Source: Chelydra serpentina
Lineage: Eukaryota; Chordata; Testudines; Chelydridae
Length of the DNA stretch: 64,000 bases
Assembly (NCBI GenBank): GCA_037349315.1
Contig: JBAIAC010000008.1
Span: 123,440,001-123,504,000 of the forward strand
Reading direction: 5' to 3'
Shown here: piece after piece, positions 35,506 through 44,830 of the stretch
How the letters are laid out: each line of letters begins with the position of its first letter
How positions within the stretch are numbered: the first letter of the stretch is position 1
Program-made: the position numbers and the translations under genes
The notes under the pieces: model-generated
What the model saw: the letters and a program-made list of their open reading frames with translations, nothing else
Database searches by the model: none
What the model was told of the DNA's origin: nothing

Positions 35506-35794
35506 TTACACCAGTTCCTAAGGAGTAGCATAAAAACCTGGAAGGTAACGTAACTGGAAGATCTGGTTAACAAAAATGTGGGTGTATCATGTTGTAGTTA
35601 ACTGCTTAGAGTAGAGCGATGGGGGAAGCAAACATATTGTTTGTGTGTCTCACACTTGAATGCGGGCTACTAGAGTTGGTAAAATCAGAATAAGGCCCTA
35701 TATGGTGTAAATCAGGAGTAAGTCAGCTGATGTCTATCTAGGTATTTGTCTGGCCCTCATCACTGTAATATCTGATCATCTTACAACCACTGAT

Positions 35795-37028
35795 TAGGGT
35801 TGCCAACTTTCTAATTGCACAAAACCAAACAGCCAGGCCCCACCCCTCCCCTGAGGCCCTGCCCCTGGTCACTACATTCCCCCTCCCGTGGTGGCTCACA
35901 CTCCCCCACCCTCACTCACTTTCACTGGGCTGAGACAGGGGATTGGAGTGTGGGAGGGGGTGAGGGCTCTAACTGGGGGTGCAGGATCCAGAGTGGAGCC
36001 AGAAATGAGGGATTCAGGGTGCGGGAGGGGACTCTGGGCTGGGGCAGGGAGTTGGGGTGCGGGAGGGGATGAGGGTGCTGTCTGGGGGTGCAGGATCAAG
36101 GGTGGGGCTGGGGATGAGTGGTTTGGGGTGCAGGATGGGGCTCAAGGCTGGAGGGGGTGGGGCCCTGGGTTTCAGAGTGGGGGAGGGGGATTTAGGTTGA
36201 GGCAGAGGGTTGGGATTCAGGAGAGTGTGAGGGCTCTGGCGGGGGGTGTGGGCTCTGGGGTGGGGCTGGGGATGAGGGGATCAGGGTGCAGGAGGGGTTT
36301 GGAGGGTGGAAGGGGGATCAGAGCTGGGGCAGGGGATTGGGGTGTAGGAGGGTGAGGGCTCCGGGTGGGGGTGCAGGCTTTGGGGTGGGGCAGGGAATGA
36401 GGGATTCGGGCTGTGGGAGGGCGTTGCGGGTTGAGGCAAAGGGTTGGGATGCAAAACGGGGCGAGGGATCCAGCTGGGGGTGCAGGCTCTGGAGTGGGGC
36501 CAGGAATGAGGGGTTTAGGGTGCAGGAGGGGGCTCCAGGTTGGGGGGTGGGCTAAGGGATGGGGAAGGGGGTTGGGGCTCAGGGTTGGGGTGTGGGCTTA
36601 CCTCAGGTGGCTCTCAGTTAGTGGTGCAGCGGTGCTAAGGCAGGCTCCCTGCCTGTCCTAGCTCCATGCTGCACCCCGGAAGCAGCCAGCAGGTCTGGCT
36701 CCTGGGCAGGGGGAATAGGAGGCTCCGCACGCTGCTCTCACATGCATGCATCCCCACCAGCTCCCATTGGTCGCGGTTCCCTGCCAATGGGAGCGCAGAG
36801 CCAGTGCTCGGGGCCCCGCCCTCTATGGGCCCCACCTAGGAGCTGGACCTGCTTCTGGTCACTTCTGGGGCACAGCACAGTGCCAGGACAGGTAGGGATT
36901 CGCCTGCCTTAGACCCGCAGCACCGCCGACCGGACTTTTAGTGGCCCAGTCAGCAGTGCTGACTGGAGCCACCAGGGTCCCTTTTCAACCAGATGTTCTG
37001 GTTGAAAACCCGACACCTGGCAACCCTA
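35795..37028. mobile_element. hAT non-autonomous element with G-rich minisatellite (1.23 kb)
   Basis: The left end TAGGGTTGCCAAC and the right end in reverse complement, TAGGGTTGCCAGGTGTCGGG, form the TIR. CCACTGAT at 35787-35794 and 37029-37036 is a perfect 8-bp TSD. The interior, 35940-36600, is a G-rich minisatellite with at least five units keyed on AATGAGGG or GATGAGGG, spaced about 110-160 bp. It has no transposase; open frames of up to 155 codons are by-products of the G-rich repeat. Confidence 0.9.
35940..36600. repeat. G-rich minisatellite
   Basis: Units keyed on (G/A)ATGAGGG near 36005, 36112, 36270, 36397 and 36506, each followed by TTTGGGGTGCAGGAGGGG-like sequence. It lies wholly inside the hAT element at 35795-37028. 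Confidence 0.75.
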
Positions 37029-37069
37029 CCACTGATGGATTTTATCTTCATACCACCTGGGTGTGGTAG

Positions 37070-37150
37070 TGAAATATTATCCCTATTTACAGATAGAGAA
37101 TTGAGGCACAGGATAGATTAAGTGCCTAGAGCAAAGTCCGTTGGAAGACA
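37070..37150 (-). mobile_element. MIR core fragment
   Basis: TATTATCCCTATTTACAGAT, GAGAATTGAGGCACAGGATA and GATTAAGTGCC are the reverse complement of the MIR core order (TGCCTCA, TCTGTAAA, GGGATAATA). Confidence 0.65.
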
Positions 37151-37370
37151 GTTCGGTAAAAGGTATTATCTATAGTCCATATTTCGCTATGTTTAAAAGA
37201 CTAATGCACAACTGAGGACAATAAAAATGAGATAGTGTATATGTGTATAGTATATGTGTATAATGAGATAGTGTATAGAATGGGTATTAGTAGTACAAGT
37301 GTCTCCACATAGTTTAGGCTATTTGTCTCAACTCTGATCTGGAGAGACCACCCTTAAGATTGGCATAGAA

Positions 37371-38114
37371 CAGTGGTTCCCAAACTTTAACAACCCATGA
37401 ACCCCTTTCAATAAAAAGTCAAGTCTCACGAACCCCCTCCTAAAAAATGAATATTTGCAGGGATTTTCTCCTTTACCCGAGTATAAATTATAAAAGCAGT
37501 GATCTTGGAAATATGAAATTTGTTTTTATGACATGCTTATTACACACTATTTATTATTAATTATTAATCATTACAGTATTTTTATTACATTATGAAAACG
37601 GCAACACTCTTCCAAGATCTCACTTTTGTAGCTTGTATCACTTTGAATAAGCCTGTTATAAGACCAGGCTCCTATGTTTCATCAAGGAGTATCAGATGTG
37701 AAACAGCATGAAGATATTTAAGAAGCCTACTCAAAGAGTTCCTCCTACATAAGCATTCAGGTCTTGTGCGTTGTTTGCCTAGACTGCTCGTTACAACAAA
37801 TCTTAAACTTGTTCTTCATAATAATTTTAAAAACAATACTAGCTGCCTATTTAATTTTAAAAATAACAACAAATATCCACCTCCCTTTCCATTTCTTATA
37901 AAGAGTCTTGAAGTTTAAATCTTCTCAGTGTGATAGATTGCTGGCTTTGATCTGCTTAGCTCTTGGAAGTCCAGGGGCTCGGGGCTGCTGGCCCCATGCT
38001 GCCCGGGGTCCCTAGGGACAGCTCTGTCCGCCATTAGGAATTTTTTTCCTGAGAACCCCCTGTAACATTTCGTGAACCCCCAGGGGTTCACGAACCCCAG
38101 TTTGGGAACCACTG
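37371..38114. mobile_element. hAT non-autonomous element with perfect TSD (744 bp)
   Basis: The left end CAGTGGTTCCCAAACTTTAA and the right end in reverse complement, CAGTGGTTCCCAAACTGGGG, share a 16-bp perfect TIR. GCATAGAA at 37363-37370 and 38115-38122 is a perfect 8-bp TSD. Subterminal inverted CACGAACCCC motifs occur on both sides. I found no transposase frame. Confidence 0.92.
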
Positions 38115-38122
38115 GCATAGAA

Positions 38123-39165
38123 GCAGTCTATCCTCCAAATCATTCCATAGTGCTCTCTGCTGTTGAAGTCAGAGAGGGTTCCAATTAGTACACAATGGCA
38201 TTAGTAGTGATGTCAGTGCCTCATTTCATAACTTCTAACAATTGTACTGGTGTGCACTTGGATTGAAATTACAGAGCCAATAATGAAGTCAGTCATCCCA
38301 GCTGAATGTCACATCTTTTCTTGGATATAGTGTCCCCTTTCAATTGTCTGAGGGAAAGGTAAAAGGACCAATTGTTTTTCTTTACAAGTAGCTTTTTTCG
38401 TTACCATGGGCTTTCTAGATAGTTAGATATTGATTTGTATGACATGATGTAATAGCCTGGTGCAAAGAAGCAGCGCCATTCCTTCAATGCAAGAACTAAT
38501 TTAATATTGATCCTTCACTTACAAAATGCAAAGCTAATTCTTTTAGTAAAACCCCCTTTCATTAGGGCTGTTGTGGCTCTCCCAATTCAATCTGAATTTT
38601 TCAGGAGGTGAATGAATCTTATTAATGAGAAATTAAACAGGAGCTCTCTAGGCAAAAAGGTCACAGACGTGTGAAATAGCTTTTATATTGTATTCGGATC
38701 CAGTCCCTGAAAATATTTATTACTCAGCCACATGGCTTATGATGTTTAAATACCACCTACAGCAGTGCGCCTTTTTGGAGAGTCACTACTTCCCCCTCTC
38801 TTTTGCCTTTAATAAAATAGTGGTTTACAAAAGTTATTACTTTAAAAGACACAGTTTCTCCACTTGTCACTTGCCATTAAGCAGGAACTGATGTCTTCCA
38901 TGATTAGGCTACATTCAGTGGGTTTTGGAAGTTTAGTTAATTTTCAATAAGGACAAACTTGTTTTAAATGCCTCTCTGAACTTTGCCTCACGCTGCACAA
39001 GTCGCCTCTGCATTCCATCCTTCCCCACTTCCTCCTCAATCCAACCAAATCACTTTTGCTTTTTCTGAGCCCATCTCTGTCCCCTAAATTCCCCTGACCT
39101 AAATTCCTGACTAAAGCTGGTCAAAAATGTTTAATCAGAAAATCATTCTCACACAAACAAGATAT
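38123..39165. other. Repeat-poor DNA, no gene recognised
   Basis: No exon or element terminus was recognised. 38520-38960 is AT-rich, with short domain-free frames. Confidence 0.35.
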
Positions 39166-39167
39166 AT

Positions 39168-39194
39168 ATAGAGAGATAGATAGATAGATAGATC
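39168..39194. repeat. (GATA)n microsatellite
   Basis: Run of AGATAGATAGATAGAT-type tetranucleotides just upstream of the repeat at 39195. Confidence 0.85.
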
Positions 39195-39535
39195 TAAAAC
39201 TGAGTAGACCTGGATTGCTAGTCAAAGGGTTCCTGGGAAGGAACCCAGAGTAGCAGGCAGGCCCATGTTCTCCTAACAGCAACCGGCAAAGTGGCACAGG
39301 ACCTGGAGTTGGAACAGAAGACTTCCTGAGATGGTGTACGGACTGCTTGTCTGCTGGGAGTTTGTTACCCCGGAAGGGGAAGACTACATCATGATGTGGC
39401 CAGAGGGCTGAGTAACAAAGAGGGAGTACCCCGAGTCCTGGAGAAAGAGAGGGCACAGCACAAGCAATTGATGGAAGGGGACACCAGAGGAGGTGAGAGC
39501 TAATCCCCAGCCCTAGCCACAAGGAGGTGTGCAGC
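39195..39535 (+). repeat. Unclassified interspersed repeat, copy 2 (paralogous to 11105-11400)
   Basis: GTAGCAGGCAGGCCCATGTT, TGTGGCCAGAGGGCTGAG and CTAATCCCCAGCCC with CCACAAGGAGG match copy 1 in order and orientation. The class is unknown. Confidence 0.5.
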
Positions 39536-39908
39536 TCTTCTTTGAGTTATTTCCAGTTCTAATTTGATTTTAACTAAACATTTGAAGAAGGGCTGTGGAT
39601 TAGGTTAGACCGTCTTCATATGGAGGCAGCATACTTTTTGCTCAGAAGGGACAATGGGGGTAGTGTTCATAGTCAAATAGATTCAGTTGTCTTTATTTGC
39701 ATGAGGCTCTGTAGCACACATAGGGTGCAGCTGTATGAAAGAGGCTGTGAGAAAATAAAGTAAAGAAACTTGGGACTTCTAAATGAAGACATAAAAGGGA
39801 TTTCTGAAGAAATGGTAGGGCAGGCCTGCACAACTCGTAAAGCGGCGAGGGCCATATTACTCCAAAGAAAACAGCTGAGGGCCAAAACCCCCTGGCCCCG
39901 TGGAAACA

Positions 39909-39924
39909 CCCCCCCCCCCCCCCC
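39909..39924. repeat. Poly-C tract
   Basis: About sixteen consecutive C residues in the left arm of the split hAT element, six bases from the CR1 3' end. Confidence 0.9.
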
Positions 39925-40017
39925 TTGGTAATCATAGAATCATAGAATCTCAGGGTTGGAAGGGACCTCAGGAGGTCATCTAGTCCAACCCCCTGCTCAA
40001 AGCAGGACCAACCCCAA

Positions 40018-42861
40018 CTAGATCATCCCAGCCAGGGCTTTGTCAAGCCTGACCTTAAAAACCTCTAAGGAAGGAGATTCCACCACCTCCCTAGGTAACC
40101 CATTCCAGTGCTTCACCACCCTACTAGTGAAAAAGTTTTTCCTAATATCCAACCTAAACCTCCCCTCTGCAACTTGAGACCATTACTCCTTGTTCTGTCA
40201 TCTACCACTGTGAACAGTCTAGATCCATCCTCTTTGAAACCCCCTTTTAGGTAGTTGAAAGCAGCTATCAAATCCCCCCTCACTCTTCTCTTCTGCAGGC
40301 TAAACAATCCCAGTTCCCTCAGCCTTTCCTCATAAGTCATGTGCTCCAGCCCCCTAATCATTTTTGTTGCCCTCCATTGGACTCTTTCCAATTTATCCAC
40401 ATCCTTCTTGTAGTGTGGGGCCCAAAACTGGACACAGTACTCCAAATGAGGCCTCACCAGTGCCGAATAGAGGGGAATAATCACGTCCCTCGATCTGCTG
40501 GAAATGCCCCTACTTATACAGCCCAAAATGCCGTTAGCCTTCTTGGCAACAAGGGCACACTGTTGACTCATATTCAGCTTTTCATCCACTGTAACCCCTA
40601 GGTCCTTTTCTGCAGAACTGCTGCCCAGCCATTCGGTCCCTAGTCTGTAGCAGTGCATGGGATTCTTCCGTCCTAAGTGCAGGACTCTGCACTTGTCCTT
40701 GTTGAACCTCATCAGATTTCTTTTGGCCCAATCCTCTAATTTGTCTAGGTCTCTCTGTATCCTGTCCCTACCCTCCAGCGTATCAACCACTCCTCCCAGT
40801 TTAGTGTCATCTGCAAACTTGCTAAGGGTGCAGTCCACACCATCCTCCAGATCGTTGATGAAGATATTGAACAAAACCGGCCCCAGCACCGACCCTTGGG
40901 GTACTCCACTTGATACCGGCTGCCAACTAGACATGGAACCATTGATCACTACCCGTTGAGCACAACCATCCAGCCAGTTGTCTATCCACCTTACCGTCCA
41001 TTCATCCAGCCCATACTTCTTTAACTTGCTGGCAAGAACACTGTGGGAGACTGTATCAAAAGCTTTGCTAAAGTCAAGAAATAGCACATCCACTGCTTTC
41101 CCCTCATCCACAGAGCCAGTTATCTCATCATAGAAGGCAATTAGGTTAGTCAGGCATGACTTGCCCTTGGTGAATCCATGCTGACTGTTCCTGATCACTT
41201 TCCCCTCCTTTAAGTGGTTCAGAATTGATTCCTTGAGGACCTGTTCCATGATTTTTCCAGGGACTGAGGTGAGACTGACTGGCCTGTAGTTCCCCAGATC
41301 TTCCTTCTTCCCTTTTTTAAAAGACGGGCACTACATTAGCTTTTTTCCAGTCATCCGGGACCTCCCCCGATTGCCATGATTTGTCAAAGATAATGGCCAA
41401 TGGCTCTGCAATCACATCGGCCAACTCCTTTAGCACCCTCAGATGCAGTGCATCCGGCCCCATGGACTTGTGTTCGTCCAGCTTTTCTAAATAGTTCCGA
41501 ACTACTTCTTTCTCCACAGAGGGCTGGTCACCTCCTCCCCATACCGTGCTGCAGAGTGCAGCTGCCTGGGAGCTGACCTTGTCTGTGAAGACAGAGGCAA
41601 AAAAAGCATTGAGTACACTAGCTTTCTCCACATCTTCTGTCACTAGGTTCCCTCCCTCATTCAGCAAGGGGCCCACACTTTCCTTGACTTTCTTCTTGTT
41701 GCTCACATACCTGAAAAAACCCTTCTTGTTACTCCTAACATCTCCGGCTAGCTGCAACTCCAAGTGTGATTTGGCCTTCCTAATTTCACTCCTGCATGCC
41801 TGAACAATATTTTTATACTCCTCCCTGGTCATTTGTCCAATCTTCCACTTCTGGTAAGCTGCTTTTTTGTGTTTAAGACGAGCAAGGATTTCACTGTTAA
41901 GCCAAGCTGGTCGCCTGCCATATTTACTTTTCTTTCTACACATCGGGATGGTTTGTTCCTGCAACCTCAATAAGGATTCTTTAAAATACAGCCAGCTTTC
42001 CTCGACTCCTTTCCCCCTCATGTTATTCTCCCAGGGGACCTTGCCCATCAGTTCCCTGAGGGAGTCAAAGTCTGCTTTTCTGAAGTCCAGGCTCTGTATT
42101 CTACTGCTCTCCTTTCTTCCTTGTGTCAGGATCCTGAACTCGACCATCTCATGGTCGCTGCCTCCCAGGTTCCCATCCACTATTGCTTCCTCTACTATTT
42201 CTTCCCTGTTTGTGAGCAGCAGGTCAAGAAGAGCTTTTCCCCTAGTTGGTTCCTCCAGCACTTGCACCAGGAAATTGTCCCCTACACTTTCCAAAAACTT
42301 CCTGGATTGTCTGTGGACCGCTGTATTGCTCTCCCAGCAGATGGGGTGATTAAAGTCACCCATGAGAACCAGGGCCTGTGATCTAGTAACTTCTGTTAGT
42401 TGCTGGAAGAAAGCCTCGTCCACCTCATCCCCCTGGTCTGGTGGTCTGTAGCAGACTCCCACCACGACATTACCCTTGTTGCTCACACTTCTCAATTTAA
42501 TCCAGAGACTCTCAGGTTTTTCTGCAGTTTCATACTGGAGCTCTGAGCAGTCATACTGCTCTCTTACATACAACGCAACTCCCCCACCTTTTCTGCCCTG
42601 CCTATCCTTCCTGAACAGTTTATATCCATCCATGACAGTACTCCAATCGTGTGAGTTATCCCACCAAGTCTCTGTTATTCCAATTACATCATAATTCTTT
42701 GACTGTGCCAGGACTTCCAGTTCTCCCTGCTTGTTCCCCAGGCTTCTTGCATTTGTGTATAGGCATTTAAGATAACTCACTGATTGTCCTGCTGTCCCAG
42801 TATGGGGCAGGAGCCCTCCCCTCTTGCACTCACCTACTTGTGCTTCCTCCCGGTATCCCAC
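40018..42861 (-). pseudogene. CR1 ORF2 (AP endonuclease and reverse transcriptase), two frameshifts
   Basis: ORF2 nicks target DNA and reverse-transcribes CR1 RNA from the nick. The N-terminal endonuclease keeps its expected motifs: N37 in YTNARSL, E64 in ITETWW, Y138 in CYRPP, D169 and N171 in GDFNHP, and the GGSDH block at 233-237. A central domain leads to the reverse transcriptase, where [32 protein letters not shown] and the catalytic FADD are all visible. The first segment (514 residues) ends at an early TAA at 41319-41317, where a run of four A (plus strand 41319-41322) holds one base more than expected. The remainder continues in another frame. A one-base loss around 40160-40170 shifts the last 50 or so residues. 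The natural stop appears to be at 40020-40018. Two indels and otherwise conserved motifs suggest recent inactivation. Confidence 0.88.
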
Positions 42862-42905
42862 TTCCCCACTTACCTCGGGGCTTTGGTCTCCTTCCCCCGG
42901 TGAAC

Positions 42906-43922
42906 CTAGTTTAAAGCCCTCCTCACTAGGTTGGCCAGCCTGCTTGCAAAGATGCTCTTCCCTCTCTTCGTCAGGTGGAGCCCATCTCTGCCTAGTACTC
43001 CTTCTTCTTGGAACACCATCCCATGGTCAAAGAATCCAAACCCTTCTCTCCGACACCATCTGCGTAGCCATTCATTGACTTCCACAATTCGACGGTCTCT
43101 ACCCCGGCCTTTTCCTGCCACAGGGAGAATGGACGAGAACACCGCTTGCGCCTCAAACGCCTTTATCCTTCTTCCCAGAGCCACGTAGTCTGCAGTAATA
43201 TGCTCAAGGTCATTCTTGGCAGTATCATTGGTGCCCACGTGGAGAAGCAGGAAGGGGTAGCGATCTGAGGGCTTGATGAGTCTCGGCAGTCTCTCCGTCA
43301 CATCACGAATCCTAGCCCCTGGCAAGCAGCACACCTCTCGGTTTTCCCGGTCAGGGCGGCAGATAGATGACTCAGTCCCCCTGAGGAGAGCGTCCCCGAC
43401 CACCACCACCCTCCTCCTCCTCTTGGGAGTGGTGGTCGTGGAACCCCCATCCCTAGGACTGTGCATCTCATTCCTTCCAATCAGTGGAGTCTCCTTCTGC
43501 TCTGTTCCCTCAGATGTATCATTCACTCCACTCTCTGCACTAGTACCTGTGGAGAGAACATGAAAACGGTTGCTCATCTGAATATGCGTTTCTTGTACAT
43601 GGACTTGTCTCATACTCTTTCCTCTTCTGGAGGTCACATGCCGCCAATTATCCTCACTGGCCTTCTGTCCCCGCTGCGCAGCCTGCTCTGAATCCTCAGA
43701 ACACTGTGCCCGCTGAAACCTATCCTGACGTCTATCCAGGAACTCCTCATTTTCTTTTATGGAACGCAGGGTTGATACTCGTTTCTCCAGACCTTGAATC
43801 TTCTCCTCCAATATGGAGATCAGCTTGCACTTTGTACAGACAAAGTCGCTTCTTTCCTGTGGAAGAAAGAAAAACATGGCACATCCTGTGCAGGTCACGA
43901 CAGCGGATCGCTCAGCATCCAT
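42906..43922 (-). CDS. CR1 ORF1 protein: PHD-like zinc finger plus SGNH esterase
   Basis: The 338-residue protein binds nucleic acid and is thought to act in the CR1 ribonucleoprotein. Residues 8-32 hold a Cys pair (C11, C14) and a second pair (C29, C32), the PHD-like zinc knuckle of CR1 ORF1. Residues 34-60 (ILEEKIQGLEKRVSTLRSI) look like a coiled coil for self-association. A charged linker leads to an SGNH hydrolase/esterase domain from about 170: block I is VVVGDALLRG, block II LPGARIRDV, block III LLHVGTND, and block V DGLHL near 313-317 supplies the Asp and His. Oddly, the residue expected to be the serine nucleophile in block I is Ala178 (codon at 43391-43389), so this copy should lack esterase activity. 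The frame is otherwise intact. The start at 43922 keeps both Cys pairs. ORF2 begins 44 bases downstream. Confidence 0.88.
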   Translation of the reverse strand: MDAERSAVVTCTGCAMFFFLPQERSDFVCTKCKLISILEEKIQGLEKRVSTLRSIKENEEFLDRRQDRFQRAQCSEDSEQAAQRGQKASEDNWRHVTSRRGKSMRQVHVQETHIQMSNRFHVLSTGTSAESGVNDTSEGTEQKETPLIGRNEMHSPRDGGSTTTTPKRRRRVVVVGDALLRGTESSICRPDRENREVCCLPGARIRDVTERLPRLIKPSDRYPFLLLHVGTNDTAKNDLEHITADYVALGRRIKAFEAQAVFSSILPVAGKGRGRDRRIVEVNEWLRRWCRREGFGFFDHGMVFQEEGVLGRDGLHLTKRGKSIFASRLANLVRRALN

Positions 43923-44830
43923 AGTCCCTTCCTTCGAAGAGTTTCCTCACTTGTGGCAGAAGCTACTCAGGGAAACCTGCAAGGGGGATGCTGCAGTAGG
44001 CTCTCTCCAGGCGAACTCCCAGGCTAACTCCACCTGTGTGCTTCTCTGCTATGCGCTGCTCAGCTGGTTCGCAGCTGACTGACTGTCTTTTTAGAAGAGC
44101 CTGGAACGAAGCACTCCCAATTCACACTATTCAAACAGGAAATCAAACAATCAAGCACACGGTCAAACTGCCAAACTGTCCCCTCAACAGATACTCACTC
44201 CCCCGTCTGCAGCCACCTGGTTGCTCTGCCTCTGCCTTTAGTTTGGGTAAAAAGAGTTAGGAATGGCAAGGATAGCTTGCCCCCTTCGCAACTCCCTCTC
44301 AAACTCCCCTGTTCGCAAAGCTCCCTGGTCGCTTGCTCACTGCTTTATAAAGCCCTGGCCTGCCTGAAGTAATATGTTCTAGCAAGCCCCTAAGGTAGTA
44401 TCATTAAGGTAAAAGAAAAATGTCTTTTTGCTAGAAGTAGAATAAGATCTTCCCCCCACTTTGTATTTAATTGCCCTGTTGAATGAATGAGGTGTGAATG
44501 AGGAAGGCGTGAAAGGCAGGCATCTCCAGACAGCTGCAACCCTTGGAGAGGGGATGGGAACCAGACCAAGGACAATCAAACTTGTCAAGTGGGCTGACTA
44601 GAGAAGAGCAGACATACTGATGGCCTCAGGGGTTAGAAGCAAGCACCTTCCTTTAGGAACACCCTCTTTGCAGCATTGGGACAACCCCCAGCCCAGAGAC
44701 AAGCAGCAAAAAGGACCAACGGACACAGTCCCCGATTTAGGGCCACACAGTGAGCCCACCTACTCACCCCCTCCGCGGGCCACAAGGGCCGCATGCGGCC
44801 CCCGGGCCGTTGTGCAGGCCTGCGGTAGGG

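Larger units (their letters stand above)
39931..44375 (-). mobile_element. Near full-length CR1 LINE
   Basis: Reading on the minus strand, it has a GC-rich 5' UTR (about 44375-43923), ORF1 (43922-42906), a 44-base gap, ORF2 (42861-40018) and a short 3' UTR that ends in tandem ATTCTATG-type repeats at 39931-39948. This is the standard CR1 order and close to the full length of turtle CR1, about 4.4 kb. Most CR1 copies are severely 5'-truncated, as the other copies in this window are, so this is an unusually complete and probably young insertion. The 5' boundary is placed only approximately, where hAT sequence appears to resume. No TSD was established. Confidence 0.9.
39821..44822. mobile_element. 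hAT element split by a CR1 insertion
   Basis: The left end CAGGCCTGCACAAC and right end GTTGTGCAGGCCTG form a perfect 14-bp TIR. Flanks TGGTAGGG (39813-39820) and CGGTAGGG (44823-44830) are an 8-bp TSD with one CG-to-TG-type difference. After removing the CR1 (about 39931-44375) the hAT is roughly 0.55 kb and non-coding, with about 110 bp on the left and 445 bp on the right. Its right subterminal part holds GGGCCGCATGCGGCCC, a palindrome. A 16-base poly-C run at 39909-39924 lies close to the CR1 junction. Confidence 0.85.

Noticed and set aside
35815..36661. G-rich frames of up to 155 codons
   Set aside because: Products of the G-rich minisatellite inside the hAT at 35795-37028.
41546..43924. 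Plus-strand frames opposite CR1 ORF1 and ORF2
   Set aside because: They are antisense shadows of the CR1 coding regions.
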